64,000 nt of DNA from Nematostella vectensis. Its lineage: Eukaryota; Cnidaria; Anthozoa; Actiniaria; Edwardsiidae. A program made the translations under genes and the position numbers. Of the stretch, positions 22,010 to 36,947 are shown piece by piece. The notes beneath the pieces were generated by a model. The model saw nothing but the letters and a program-made list of their open reading frames with translations, did not search any database and was not told where the DNA came from. The first letter of the stretch is position 1. Each line of letters opens with the position of its first letter. The DNA is taken from the NCBI RefSeq assembly GCF_932526225.1, contig NC_064036.1:12765181-12829180 (forward strand), written 5' to 3'.

Positions 22010-22780
22010 GGGGGTGTTCCTTAATTAAGACACCTTAAAATTTTAAAGCCCCCCTTTCATTATAAACATTTTTTTACTTCCTCCCCTCTTTCAGAACCCC
22101 AAAATTTTCAGAGCCCCCCACCTTCCTTAGGACCTCAATAAACAGGAAAGTCTTTAAATCTGGAAAATGAATACTGCAAAAATGCCCTCCTTGCCGATGA
22201 TCCTGTCAAGTTTATCGTTATTTCAGAGTCCGACATCTCTTATTCACAACTTTCGGTTTCAGCCTTCATAATTTCATAATCTGTTTTGCATGTAAAACTA
22301 TTGTGTAAAAAGATGCAGGGTTGGGTTGCACGGATTTATTTCCTCAATCAGTTACTTGCAGAATTTTTTTTCAAAATCACCCCCGTATCCCCCCTCAAAT
22401 GTCACATGGTCCGCCCCTAAGGACGCCTCAGTTTTTTTTTTTGTATAAAAAGGAAAAATTTCCAATGTATAAAACATTGTATGTATATCGTTTTGTGGAT
22501 TTGCATGCTCCACCCACTATTTAGAAGTTTATTTTTATTTGTTCCTGTTAACTGAAAATAAACTGTATCGGAAAATCCAACTGTTATATACTGAAAGCTG
22601 GAAGTATCTATCTTATGTCTTATAAAGATGATATTAGTAAAATTTAAAAGTATGGCTCCTAAAAATTTCAAAGCCCCCCTTAGATGACCTTTTTTTTCGT
22701 AGCCCTTCCTTTTGGTGGTTAAAAATTTTCCCCCTCAATATCTTCGCTCCCTCCCCTCGATGTATTTAATGAACACTCCC
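22010..22780. mobile_element. Harbinger-like MITE, unit 2
   Basis: Same insertion with flanking TAA; 771 bp because of a longer T-run. Confidence 0.63.
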
Positions 22781-25386
22781 TAAGCCTAATTGATTTAGTG
22801 ATTGAATTCCAGCCAATATTACATTATTTATATGTGGTACAGGGTGAATATACAGGGTGAAGGGAGTGAGAGTAATTTGGTTGGACTTTTTCTTTGTGAA
22901 AAGAGTTTTTTATTTAGTTTTGCATTATCTGAGCTGAATCCAATTTATTATTATTGAGAAAGTTTTCAAACTTGAGATCTTTACAGAAAATATTTAATGT
23001 AGCGCATATGCATTAATTGGAATCTTTTATTAAATGGTCTGCAATACATTTTTTTCCCTTTCAAAAAAAATTTTTTTTGATACATCTTTTTCCAACCAGA
23101 CAACGTTTTAGATTATTTATGTTAGTACGGTTTTCAGTAACAGCCAACAGTGGGTAAAATTTGCTATCTTTTTCGTAGGCTAGGGTAAACACTGTTCAGG
23201 GTTTTTACACCCTGTTAGTCGTCATCAGCTAGCACTGAAAATATCGCCATTAAAACTCCACAGGAGAGAAGGGGGCCTCCCTAAAAGAAGGAAGAGTTGT
23301 GATTGTCGTAACATTCAGGGTATACAATTGTACTACTATCCTTAGAGGGTGTTCAATTCTGCTATCCCTCACTATTCAGGAAATAATGTGTTGATGGCTG
23401 TTTTCTCAAACAACGGTATAAAACTTTATGTTTGTTAGGGCGAAGGACTGCTTAAGCACACCAAATTTGCTATCTCTTAGGGCTAAATACTAAAGTACTC
23501 AAATCGGCGGATTCGACCCCGAAATGCTCACGGATTACGGATTTTGATGATTATTTCAGCGGATTGGGGGATTTTAAAAAATACGGCGGATCACGGATCT
23601 GTTGACAATTTGGGCGTGGATTCCGGATCTTGACTGCTTTGACGGTCGAACTTCGGATTTTAACACTTTCACTCCTGGGTACTTTTGAGAAAAATTGTAA
23701 GAAAAACAGACTGAAAACAGAAACCTCCCCCCCCCCCCCCCCCCCTATTTCAAGTCCAACACTACCAGTTAAGCTAAGCTTCCGCTGCCCCAAGACGGTA
23801 GGCCTTAAAGTTTCCAACAATGCACTGCGGTGCCTTTTCTTTCTAGCGACGGCACTGCTACAGCCTGTTGCTTACAACAGTTTTGCTTGTAATTTGCTTA
23901 AAATTACAGCTTTTTCACGTCTGGAGAGTGCATTTGGACATCATGAAGTCTATTTAGGCATAATTAATGCTGTGCTTATGGATGTTTGCACGCTGAGGTT
24001 GATTCAATGGGATAATTCCTGGTCTGTGCTTCACCAAGTGAGAAAGGGATTTTATAGTGAATGGCCTCATACTCTCCAATGTGGACCATCTTTGATACCC
24101 AACCTTATTCAAAAATTGTTTTCAGGCATATTCTGGGTTCCTTGGACCTGGAAATGTTTTGTTTGGCTTTGGGGTAAAAAAAAACTGTTATGATTATGGA
24201 GGAGGAGTTTTCCCGCCTCTCTGTCAAGGTGTTTCAAAGACTCCAATGATGCAGTGCAGACATGCAATATAGCCTAAACAAGGTGACTCGCTTCTAATGG
24301 AGGTTTAGCTTTGATTATTGTGGCTGATGGCTGTAAAATGGGACCTGACAGAGCGCAATTATGGTATTTATTTGTGACTTGATCTGTGTTTGCTTGTCTC
24401 TATTTATAGTTCGGAATTTTGTGTCTTGTTTGGTAAGAAATGTGTCCAGGTTTAAGCATTTGTTTACGAATTGGTCAGAAATCAAGGTTGATATTTTGAC
24501 TATAGAGCCAATTCTATTACATTGCTTGGATGAGCTTTTGAAGGTCGCCTATGCCTTGGAGGAATCCATGAGTATCCGGGTATGGTGATGTTTGGTTTGC
24601 ATTTCTGACGTTTTGGAGTTGGGCCTATATTTTACAGGCGCCTCAGGGCGTAATAGTAATAAAAGGGTTAAATGAATTTCTATCGATGCTATTGTTTATC
24701 TGTCAAACATGCGGATTTAAACATATCTTGGGATCCACGGATTTGCCCCGAAAATGTAGCGGATCGGTGGATTACATACAGCTATTCACCCCCTTTATAG
24801 TGCTAAAAATACATTTTCCTGTTCCAGTTCTGAGTTCATCAATTGCTAAATATGGAATGATCAGGCGAAGCACAAGCACTGTGTTTGGGTATCGCGATGT
24901 CTATTATCACTAAACAAATTCGGTGTGGCAAATGTTATCAACAACATCATTTTTAAATGCTCATTTATTGTAAAAGTACTAAGTGGTAATGTTCCTGTGG
25001 TTCAAGTTTCGAGCAATGCTGCTATGACCTGCTCCACATAACACAACTCTGGAAGAGATCTCTTGATGTCAAAACATCAGAGCAGCTATACAGACTTCAT
25101 TTTCCGTTCCGTTCCGTTCCGTTTCTGTTGTTGACAAAGCATATTTTATTTGATTACCTAAAAGAAAAATAACAGCAGCTTGTTGCGGAAGCTTGTAAGG
25201 TGTTGTTTTAGGGAAGTTTTGGTGAAGCCAAATTTCTGGGGATATGATCTATGAGATCTAATAGAAACTAGGGACTCAATTAAGATTTGAATTTCCCGCA
25301 AAAGAAATGACATTACGTTCTGAGTAACAAACTCACGACAAAATATATCCGAATATATTGGTAGCATTGTTGCAACAGCTCTTACT

Positions 25387-28300
25387 TTAGTAGCCACGGC
25401 CACAGTAGCGAAGCCAACAGACGGGTGTCTTGGGTAGCTGGTAGACGTAGAATCCGCCACAGTTCCTGACTTTGATGTTGTTGCTCCACCTGCAGCAGCT
25501 TCCACTCCAGTGATAGCACACCTTGCGTGTCACCAGGCTGTAACGAAGGCTGGGGTGAGATCCGACCATCCATCCAGGGGCATGGGTGCCACAGCGTCTT
25601 ACAGGTACACAACTTGTTGGCATGGCATTTCCTGCTGCGCCGAGGAAGCGGTACCAGAGATTACCCGGAAGGTCTCTCTGGTCACACTTGAGGCTATTCT
25701 GTGCGGTATTGCCAATCGCTCGGTCAAAGCTGTTGAAGACAGTGTATCTTCGGCACTCTGCAAAGACGAATGAACTCAATCTTTCAAAAGAACATATAGC
25801 AATGGATACGATATAAATCATGTGCTTATAAAACTGATCAAACAGCCATGTATTCAGCCACAAAACATAGTTTAGTTTAAGCTTGCTATTCATTTTGCTA
25901 TTGCTGTAACTGAAGTGCTGAAAGTGTGCCACTTTGAGCAAAGGTGATCTATAAAAAACATGGGAGTTACTTGTGGGATGTTTTCACATTTTTTTGTAGT
26001 ACGGCCAGAAGCTTTGCCAACTGACCTACTAATTAATTACTCATTGAATCGTGAGCTTAAGATAAGTAAGGGTTCTACACATATTAATTCAGTTTACCTG
26101 CGTCATTACTATGCTATTGAATTGAATTTAAAATACGTAAAATATTTAAGGGTTGCCATCAAAGTGGCTTCATTTTCAATTCAACTCATTTAAGTCATCA
26201 TTAAATCAGCGAAATTGATCTATAGTCATTGATATACAAAAGGGTTGACATCGAAACGACCTGCTATTACAAAGAAAACTAATACTACCTTTTTTTTTAT
26301 TTCCAGACTTGAACCTCGCACCAAATAGATGTCTTTCAAAACAGTTTTCAATTTGGCGGTTTATCCCTTTGAAATAGCCGATTCCATGTTTTCAGTTTAA
26401 AAATATGCTACGGGATAAGACACTTACCTCGGCATAAACACAAAAAAACACCAACCTGGAGGAGGAGGTGGAAGCGATACCCGATTGCCGCAGTAGCGAA
26501 GCCAACAGACGGGTGTCTTGGGTAGCTGGTAGACGTAGAATCCACCACAGTTCCTGACTTTGATGTAGTTGCTCCACCTGCAGCAGCTTCCACTCCAGTG
26601 ATAGCACACCTTGCGTGTCACCAGGCTGTAACGAAGGCTGGGATGAGATCCGACTATCCATCCAGGGGCATGGGTACCACAGCGTTTTACAGGTACACAA
26701 CTTGTTGGCATGGCATTTCCTGCTGCGCCGAGGAAGCGGTACCAGAGATTACCAGGAAGGTCTCTCTGGTCACACTTGAGGCTATTCTGTGCGGTATTGC
26801 CAATCGCTCGGTCAAAGCTGTTGAAGACAGTGTATCTTCGGCACTCTGCAAAGCCAAATGAACTCAATCTTCAAAAGAACATATAGTCATGGATACGATA
26901 TAAATGATGTTTTTATAAACTGATCAAACAGCCATGTATTCAGACACAAAACATAGTTTAGTTTAAGCTTGCTATTCATTTTGCTATTGCTGTAACTGAA
27001 GTGCTAAAGTGTGCCACTTTGAGCAAAGGTGATCTATAAAAAAGCATTGGGGTTACTTGTGGGATTTTTTTCACATTTTTTTTGTAGTACGGCTAGAAGC
27101 TTTGCCAACTGACCTACTAAATGACTCATTGAATCGTGAGCTAAAGATAAGTAAGGGCTCTACACATATTCAGTTTACCTGCGTCATTACTATGCAATTG
27201 AAATATATCAAGAGATCATATATGATGTAAGAGAACGAATCCCCCGTATTAGGGTATGTTTCAGTGATGTCGTCCGTGAAAACTATTTTTAGAACAAGCA
27301 GTTTTTTTTAGATACGTGTTAGAATTGTGTGTTTACAACACACAATTCTCTTCCAATTCCCTTTTAATGAAAAAGATACTCCCGATAATACGATTAGATT
27401 CACACCGATATTGTGGTTATTGAGACAGGTATTTCACAAATAAAAGATTTCAAGTCTTTATAATTAAGTAGATCCCAGGTCTCCACCCAGTGGGTGGAGG
27501 GAGTGTGTTTTCTGATAAAAATCTGAACATCCCCGAAAGACCAAAAAGGGATTTGTATGCCATTGCAGTATCTCCACGGGACGTTTGTTATCAGATCTAG
27601 CTTAAAAAAAAGTGTGACTTTCAGATTTATCATGTACCAGAGTGATCTAGAATGCCTTCTTTTAATCTAAGTCCCTTATGCTTTATAGTTTTGTCTACAA
27701 ACAGCACGTCTTTTGCCAACCGAAAGTGGACTTTGGGCCGTTGTGGGGGGGTGCGAACGCAACCCCTGCACCCCCCCCCCCCCCCCCTGGGTACAGGCCT
27801 GTACTAGGCCTAGAAATTTTTCCTTTTTTTACTATTTTTTTTTATTTCAGCGGTGCAGCAAGTAGGAGACTTGGATGCTTCTTACCAGGTGGTTGAGGAA
27901 TGCCGTTGCCACAGTAGCGAAGCCAGCACACTGGTGTCTTGGGAAGCTGGTAGACGTAGAATGCACCGCAGTTCCTGACTTTGATGTAGTTGCTCCATCT
28001 GCAGCAGTTTTTAGTCCAGTGGTAGCACACCTTGCGAGTCACCATACCTTGGGCTACAGTGGGATGAGCTCCCACCATCCACCCAGGCGCGTGGGTTCCA
28101 CAGCGTTTTTCAAGTACACAACTTGTTGGCATAGCATTGCCTGCTTGTCCAGTGAAACGGTACCACAGGTTACCTGGAAACTCATTCTTGTCACAGCGGA
28201 GGGCATTTTGTGCGGTATTGGCCATTGCACGATCGGCTCCGTGTAACATTGTGTACGATCTGCATTCTAAAGAAAAACACAGCTTTTGATTTATCGGATA

Positions 28301-30078
28301 TCATCTTTTTTTTTTGTAAATTGTCTTAGTAAGTATTTTTATCAACATGTCGATCACATACTATTGTTTAGGAATACTAGTTCATTTTATTGTATTGTTT
28401 TTAGACAGTCATGAAAATTAATAGCATCCAAAAGTATAGCCTGCGTAGCAAGCGTTTCTTTAGAGTTTCAGCAGGAATAGTATAGAGAGCGATACGCAGG
28501 CTACCAAAAGTATTATTAGCCAGCTAGCAAGGTTAATACATCATTTATTATATGGCTATTTAAATTTATTTGAGAAGACATTTCAATGGGAGAAGGGAAA
28601 CCACGCAAGTCAAGTTTCGTTGATTTGTTGTGCTAGGTAAGGAAAAAGTCAAATTTCGTTCTAAAGATGCAAAATTCTGTTAGCGCATCGGACCCCTGAG
28701 ATGGGAATATCTCGGCTACTAATCACATCGTGCGGTACGATTATAATATGTCTTCTTACAATATTTACCTGATGGGGGGTAATATGCGCGCGGCTTGATG
28801 TCGAGCTTCTCATCTGTCAGAAAAAAACATTACATCAAATTAAAATCCTTTAAAAATCGAATTCCGTTTTTATTAAGAAGTAATTTAGTCAGTTAGTAGG
28901 ATGGATTGAAATTTACCGTAATTAAATCTCACTAAAGATTGACATCTCATTTGCATAGAGTTTCATAGCCTACGAAACCACCCGTCACAAGAGTCGGATC
29001 GACAGGCGCGTGACAGTTCAAAAGACAGGAATGTGAAAACGTCAACCTCCCGCGTACATCGAAAGCACCGGACGTCATCTATATTTGAAACCGCGCCTTA
29101 GGCTTTTTTGTTGACTTGAACGGAATCCTTTTCTAAAAGTTGAATATGAAATCAAGTCCCACTGGGCTATCGAAAAGAGCTTTTTAAAGCTCTATACAAA
29201 AGAAATAGCTTTCAACCTTGATTCTCCAACAATGATCGAAAAATCGATATCTTTACAATGCGACGTTCGCTACCGACAGTCTTGTAAGCAATAAAAGATG
29301 ATCGACATTAACTTCAACAAGCCCAACACCGTGGCAATAGAATGCTTCAGTACTCATCGGCGAACGCCAGAATCCTCCTAGTACAAAGTCTGTATGTACC
29401 AAACAATGATTCTCACAAGCGAGATCTCGGCTCAGTGTTGCCACTCTATAAATCAATTCAAACTTAATTTTTATTTTAATCAGAAATGTTAAACATATCT
29501 TGGAATTCGAGAAATTTAACGGATCCTCTCGAAAACTATTATGAGTATCAAGCTAAAATACGAATAACCACTCACCTTCAGTGTTGGAGCTTTCTTGAGT
29601 GTTCTCCTTGGCAAGGCATCCATAAAGCAAAGCAAAAACCTTGGGAGAGAAATGTTGAAGCTAAGTTATCCCGACACACTCAATTATTTTAACAAGTATC
29701 CAGGTGAACGCCCTTTAACCACTAGGTCGTGCCAATGAAGACACTTTAGCTAAGACTTGGATTCATTTTAGAAAACTTAAAAGAAAAGAGCCCAGAAGAC
29801 GATCGTGATTAAGCCGGATTTGTAGTACTTATCAGATAAACTTTTAGTTAATATTTTTGTTTCGCGACCGTGATTATACCAGCTAACAGAATCGCTTCGA
29901 TACCACTAAATTTCCAATATGCTATAGTTTATAAAACTTTATAAAAGTATGGAAATCAGTAAATCTTGGCGGCACGCTGCTCGAGCTTCTGATAAATTCT
30001 TTGTTAAAAGACTGACTACTCCATACAGAAGACGCACACAAATGCACTTACTAGTATCCACGAGCAGACCAGCTTCAT
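25387..30078 (-). CDS. Secreted triple-D8C protein, copy 3, six exons
   Basis: Exons in transcription order: 30078-30052, 29639-29576, 28813-28769, 28266-27886, 26845-26456, 25757-25387. The predicted protein is identical to copies 1 and 2. Intron changes include a two-base loss just past the alternative GTAAGT donor of exon 5 and a lost A near 29382 in intron 2 of the neighbouring 5' half (AGTACAAAG for AGATACAAAG). Neither touches a used splice site. Confidence 0.88.
28437..28503. mobile_element. 67-bp micro-MITE, unit 3
   Basis: Same insertion with both target repeats, in intron 3 of gene copy 3. Confidence 0.78.
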
Positions 30079-30754
30079 CTTGGCGAAGAGGTTTTCGGTG
30101 AAAGCAGATGTGGCTAACCCAGTTGCTTGAGCTTACCTCGCTCAATGGATATTTCGAGGTGTGACTTTAGTTTTATCAACTTCTTTGTCCCCGCCTCCTC
30201 GAATGATTGACAGTTTTAAAAAGAGAGCCTCTTAGGAATTTACAAGTATAAAAGGCCTTTTTCAAAGGAAGATGTTTTACTAAATATGCTTCCTTCCCAT
30301 CTCATTCCATATAGCACACGTTATAACAAATGAAACGGGCCTTAGATTATTACAACTATCTTCATCGTTAGAATTGGCGCGAAATTCGAACGTGCGTTAT
30401 CAGTTGAACTTGCCCCTCCCTGGGGACATTAGCATGCAGCTTGTGAGTCGCCACGTCAGCTCGCTAGAGTATTTAAGCAGTTCCATATATAAATTCAAGG
30501 CCTTTTCAGAAATCTACGCAAGCCGGTGAGTCGCGCAGGATTTTCTTTGCTTTCAATTTGGGCTACGTCGCCAAAGTTATATTTTCGTCCATTCGTTATT
30601 CTCCCTTATTTTTATAGATACACATTGGAATCCTGCTTCTGGTTTACTATATTCTTTTATTTATAACCACTTGTCTTGGTGGTCTTAGTTAATATTTTAT
30701 TTCTAACATTTTACTTCTATTTTTGTGCGTTAGTTTGCTCGTTATTTCACTTTA

Positions 30755-31924
30755 ATGGCTGCCCCGGTTCAACCTGCCCCCGAAGCTTTGCAAGCGCTCG
30801 TTGGAGCTGCTGTCGCTCAGGGAGCTGACGCGGTTCCTGGAGACTAACAAACGCCTATTGAAAGCAATGAGGTAATCTTTGTTCTTTAACTTTTCGCCTC
30901 GATACATTTTTATACTACAGTTTAGTTTAGTATCTAGCAGTTTTTTATTTTCGGTTAGTCCGCTTTCGTTTTTTTCTGGTTTACTAGTATTAGTTTGGTC
31001 CATATTTACTCGTTCCTAAGGTTAGTTTTGGCGCTTTCAACATTTTAAGTGTGTTCTTGCAGTCAATAGAAGTGTATTTACTACTAGTTTTCTCATGTTT
31101 ATATATATTTTTAGCATATAACTCTCGCAATTATATTTTTGGGTCTGTTGCTGGACTTCGGGTTTTTAATTCGGACCATGCTTTTTCCGAATTTTCCGTA
31201 GTTGTTTTGGGAACGTACGGTTTCAGTTCTTATCCTGGTCTTTATAGCTTGTTCTAGTGTTTATTTTATCTTATTTCTTGTATACACAAGTACACATCAG
31301 CCTCTAGTTTTTGCCTTCGTTTCGCTTTACATTTCACTCTGTGTATCGGCAAAAGAGTCAGCGAGTGTCGGATTTTTTTTTTTAGTCGGCGAGTGTCGGT
31401 TTTTATCGCTGTACGTCGGAATTGTGTTGTCATAAGTCGAACTTTAGACACCGTGTGTCAGTTTTGAATCGCTGTGTGTGGGCATTTTGTAGCCGTCTCG
31501 GCATTGTGTGTCCAAAACAAATTTTGTACAATCCTTTTCTAGGTATATATCAGAGTTTTGTTTAATAGAGTTTCCAATCAGTTGTTTTGCGAGTTATTAA
31601 AGTTTTTGTGTTATATTTTGATGTGTTCTAGCTCGGGCAGTTGAGAGAGCGGATTGAGGAGCTGCGCAAGCTACAAGACTCGGGGTCTGTGGACTCAACG
31701 CTTCGCCATCTAAGAGAAATGTTGGCCAAGAAGTTGCCATAGCTAAAGAGATTCAGAAAGCGCTTAAATCTGCGTCCTCTGCAACTCCTCGGCGCTTAGA
31801 GTCTGGCCCGTACTACTGAGACTCGTGTCCTTCTGTAATATGTTATTTCTGTGGTCGCAGAGGACACATAAGCAGAAACTGTTATGCCAAACGAGGTGGT
31901 CGTGGCCAAGGTCGCGGCTATTAA
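30755..31924 (+). pseudogene. Gag-like zinc-knuckle pseudogene, unit 3
   Basis: Copy with the same breaks. Its intron reads GCATTTTGTAGCC (near 31483), a variant shared only with unit 4. Confidence 0.6.
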
Positions 31925-33579
31925 TATGATCGAGTCATTGTTTCAATTTCATGTTAATGTATTTCTCTATAAAGGGTTAATTCCAGGTGTAGTTACTTCA
32001 TTTTTCCCGCTTCTCTGTGGAATATTTTTATTATACTTTATATCTTCACAGTTTACATACTCGTGGTTTTTATTACATATTATTAGTGAATGTATTCAAT
32101 GGAAGCTATTTTGCATAGTTATACACTCTTTCCGTAATTTTAGGGGAAATCTAAATCAACTCCCTATAGCTTGTCTTCGGACGGGCTTCTTATATCCAAT
32201 ATCGTAAGATCGAGGTAATTTCTCATATATTTCACTGTATTTTCGCCGGGAGAAAGGACGCCATCGAAAAATCGAGGTTATTGTAAAAAAATTTTGTTGT
32301 TTCAGAGTTTTATATGGGGGTTGGGGGGTGAATTAACCCCTGCGAAATGAACTCCCAAGATTTGGGAGCTCCTAGGATTTCCTAGGATATCCTGGATACT
32401 CCTAAATATTGGGAAATTGAATTTGGGAGTATCTAGGAAAACATGGGAGCCAAATGCGCGCCTCTGATCATTTGGGAGTTCCTGGGATATCCTAGGAACT
32501 CCCGAATCCTCGGCTATTCTCCTAGATTCTCCCCAAAAGTTGGGAAACCCAGCGCTTGCTAAACATCTCGGACAAAATTGCACAGTTTTCTAAAAAGAGT
32601 CTTATGGAGGACAAGCCCATCGCAGGTTTGCTGGCATCTCTGCTAATTATTATTATAATAATAGAGGGGAAGAAGGAACAACTCAACTGAATTATTCGCT
32701 GATGACAACAGTAAAGAAAATAAATGACTTCATAAATCTTCTCGCGTATGTTTATTTTCAAATAACATGATGGAAACTTGATTTGTAAATCACTGTTAAA
32801 GTCAATTTATTCATTTCCCAAAATTTAATTGGAAAAATTTTAAGGTCTACAGTCTTTCATTTGTATTTTGGAATTGCTGTCGTATGGGTAGCTCTAGCAT
32901 GGGATAGCTGTGGTATGCTTAGCCAATCAGATGCCAGGTTTTTGGCGGGCTTTTTCCCGCGCGTCGCGTTCAAAAGTGATGTCCCGCTCGCCACAACTTC
33001 AAAAGGAGTTCAAACCATTGTTGTGAGAGGGGTTTCGCCGAGGATTTCACGCCAAATACACCCAGTTTTCATCTTATTTTAGCACTTCTGCTGATTAAAC
33101 AACTATCTGCAGGTAAGCATTGGATTTCTCGTTGAAAAAACATCTAAATCGCGCTAAAACAGAGTTTCAAAGTCCTTGATAGTCGTGTGCGAGTGTAGTT
33201 GTTTTTCCTATTCACCAAATGAAAAGTGAAGCTGAACCGATTAAAAACAAATTTATCTTTCTCGTATATTGGGGGTTCTACAAAGCAAATAATGGTTCAT
33301 GTTATCTATTGACGATAAAAGTCTGTAGTTTTTTTTTTTTCTGAAATACAAACTGTTTTATGTTATTGACCGCTTTGCATGACTCTTCCTCTCTTGCTGC
33401 CGCCTGTCTTGTTTGGGATAGATATTCAAGAGATTATGGGAGACTTTTCAAAGCTTTATGTGCCCTATATGATCACCGTGTCTAAGAAAAAAAAGGAACT
33501 CAAATCCAAACATTTTTCTGTCTGGATGAAAGTCACAGTTATCAGTGTCAATAAAGTGAAAAGCCTGATTTTAATATAA

Positions 33580-34349
33580 GGGGGTGTTCCTTAATTAAGA
33601 CACCTTAAAATTTTAAAGCCCCCCTTTCATTATAAACATTTTTTTACTTCCTCCCCTCTTTCAGAACCCCAAAATTTTCAGAGCCCCCCACCTTCCTTAG
33701 GACCTCAATAAACAGGAAAGTCTTTAAATCTGGAAAATGAATACTGCAAAAATGCCCTCCTTGCCGATGATCCTGTCAAGTTTATCGTTATTTCAGAGTC
33801 CGACATCTCTTATTCACAACTTTCGGTTTCAGCCTTCATAATTTCATAATCTGTTTTGCATGTAAAACTATTGTGTAAAAAGATGCAGGGTTGGGTTGCA
33901 CGGATTTATTTCCTCAATCAGTTACTTGCAGAATTTTTTTTCAAAATCACCCCCGTATCCCCCCTCAAATGTCACATGGTCCGCCCCTAAGGACGCCTCA
34001 GTTTTTTTTTTGTATAAAAAGGAAAAATTTCCAATGTATAAAACATTGTATGTATATCGTTTTGTGGATTTGCATGCTCCACCCACTATTTAGAAGTTTA
34101 TTTTTATTTGTTCCTGTTAACTGAAAATAAACTGTATCGGAAAATCCAACTGTTATATACTGAAAGCTGGAAGTATCTATCTTATGGCTTATAAAGATGA
34201 TATTAGTAAAATTTAAAAGTATGGCTCCTAAAAATTTCAAAGCCCCCCTTAGATGACCTTTTTTTTCGTAGCCCTTCCTTTTGGTGGTTAAAAATTTTCC
34301 CCCTCAATATCTTCGCTCCCTCCCCTCGATGTATTTAATGAACACTCCC
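33580..34349. mobile_element. Harbinger-like MITE, unit 3
   Basis: Same insertion with flanking TAA; 770 bp. Confidence 0.63.
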
Positions 34350-36947
34350 TAAGCCTAATTGATTTAGTGATTGAATTCCAGCCAATATTACATTATTTAT
34401 ATGTGGTACAGGGTGAATATACAGGGTGAAGGGAGTGAGAGTAATTTGGTTGGACTTTTTCTTTGTGAAAAGAGTTTTTTATTTAGTTTTGCATTATCTG
34501 AGCTGAATCCAATTTATTATTATTGAGAAAGTTTTCAAACTTGAGATCTTTACAGAAAATATTTAATGTAGCGCATATGCATTAATTGGAATCTTTTATT
34601 AAATGGTCTGCAATACATTTTTTTCCCTTTCAAAAAAAATTTTTTTTGATACATCTTTTTCCAACCAGACAACGTTTTAGATTATTTATGTTAGTACGGT
34701 TTTCAGTAACAGCCAACAGTGGGTAAAATTTGCTATCTTTTTCGTAGGCTAGGGTAAACACTGTTCAGGGTTTTTACACCCTGTTAGTCGTCATCAGCTA
34801 GCACTGAAAATATCGCCATTAAAACTCCACAGGAGAGAAGGGGGCCTCCCTAAAAGAAGGAAGAGTTGTGATTGTCGTAACATTCAGGGTATACAATTGT
34901 ACTACTATCCTTAGAGGGTGTTCAATTCTGCTATCCCTTACTATTCAGGAAATAATGTGTTGATGGCTGTTTTCTCAAACAACGGTATAAAACTTTATGT
35001 TTGTTAGGGCGAAGGACTGCTTAAGCACACCAAATTTGCTATCTCTTAGGGCTAAATACTAAAGTACTCAAATCGGCGGATTCGACCCCGAAATGCTCAC
35101 GGATTACGGATTTTGATGATTATTTCAGCGGATTGGGGGATTTTAAAAAATACGGCGGATCACGGATCTGTTGACAATTTGGGCGTGGATTCCGGATCTT
35201 GACTGCTTTGACGGTCGAACTTCGGATTTTAACACTTTCACTCCTGGGTACTTTTGAGAAAAATTGTAAGAAAAACAGACTGAAAACAGAAACCTCCCCC
35301 CCCCCCTATTTCAAGTCCAACACTACCAGTTAAGCTAAGCTTCCGCTGCCCCAAGACGGTAGGCCTTAAAGTTTCCAACAATGCACTGCGGTGCCTTTTC
35401 TTTCTAGCGACGGCACTGCTACAGCCTGTTGCTTACAACAGTTTTGCTTGTAATTTGCTTAAAATTACAGCTTTTTCACGTCTGGAGAGTGCATTTGGAC
35501 ATCATGAAGTCTATTTAGGCATAATTAATGCTGTGCTTATGGATGTTTGCACGCCGAGGTTGATTCAATGGGATAATTCCTGGTCTGGGCTTCACCAAGT
35601 GAGAAAGGGATTTTATAGTGAATGGCCTCATACTCTCCAATGTGGACCATCTTTGATACCCAACCTTATTCAAAAATTGTTTTCAGGCTTATTCTGGGTT
35701 CCTTGGACCTGGAAATGTTTTGTTTGGCTTTGGGGTAAAAAAAAACTGTTATGATTATGGAGGAGGAGTTTTCCCGCCTCTCTGTCAAGGTGTTTCAAAG
35801 ACTCCAATGATGCAGTGCAGACATGCAATATAGCCTAAACAAGGTGACTCGCTTCTAATGGAGGTTTAGCTTTGATTATTGTGGCTGATGGCTGTAAAAT
35901 GGGACCTGACAGAGCGCAATTATGGTATCTATTTGTGACTTGATCTGTGTTTGCTTGTCTCTATTTATAGTTCGGAATTTTGTGTCTTGTTTGGTAAGAA
36001 ATGTGTCCAGGTTTAAGCATTTGTTTACGAATTGGTCAGAAATCAAGGTTGATATTTTGACTATAGAGCCAATTCTATTACATTGCTTGGATGAGCTTTT
36101 GAAGGTCGCCTATGCCTTGGAGGAATCCATGAGTATCCGGGTATGGTGATGTTTGGTTTGCATTTCTGACGTTTTGGAGTTGGGCCTATATTTTACAGGC
36201 GCCTCAGGGCGTAATAGTAATAAAAGGGTTAAATGAATTTCTATCGATGCTATTGTTTATCTGTCAAACATGCGGATTTAAACATATCTTGGGATCCACG
36301 GATTTGCCCCGAAAATGTAGCGGATCGGTGGATTACATACAGCTATTCACCCCCTTTATAGTGCTAAAAATACATTTTCCTGTTCCAGTTCTGAGTTCTT
36401 CAATTGCTAAATATGGAATGATCAGGCGAAGCACAAGCACTGTGTTTGGGTATCGCGATGTCTATTATCACTAAACAAATTCGGTGTGGCAAATGTTATC
36501 AACAACATCATTTTTAAATGCTCATTTATTGTAAAAGTACTAAGTGGTAATGTTCCTGTGGTTCAAGTTTCGAGCAATGCTGCTATGACCTGCTCCACAT
36601 AACACAACTCTGGAAGAGATCTCTTGATGTCAAAACATCAGAGCAGCTATACAGACTTCATTTTCCGTTCCGTTCCGTTCCGTTTCTGTTGTTGACAAAG
36701 CATATTTTATTTGATTACCTAAAAGAAAAATAACAGCAGCTTGTTGCGGAAGCTTGTAAGGTGTTGTTTTAGGGAAGTTTTGGTGAAGCCAAATTTCTGG
36801 GGATATGATCTATGAGATCTAATAGAAACTAGGGACTCAATTAAGATTTGAATTTCCCGCAAAAGAAATGACATTACGTTCTGAGTAACAAACTCACGAC
36901 AAAATATATCCGAATATATTGGTAGCATTGTTGCAACAGCTCTTACT

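Larger units (their letters stand above)
13291..24860. repeat. Array unit 2 (11,570 bp)
   Basis: Full unit. It is the longest because the C tract near 23727-23745 is 19 bases, against 10 or 11 in the other copies. It shares some variants with unit 1 (TTCTCTTTCAATTCCC in intron 4; GGAGTCCAAACC near 21438) that units 3-5 lack. Confidence 0.95.
24861..36421. repeat. Array unit 3 (11,561 bp)
   Basis: Full unit. It shares with unit 4 several private bases in the promoter and pseudogene interval (ACTAAATATGC near 30281, CTTTCAATTT near 30551, GCATTTTGTAGCC near 31483). It lost two bases beside the strong alternative donor of exon 5 (GACACTTACC instead of GACACACTTACC). Confidence 0.95.
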
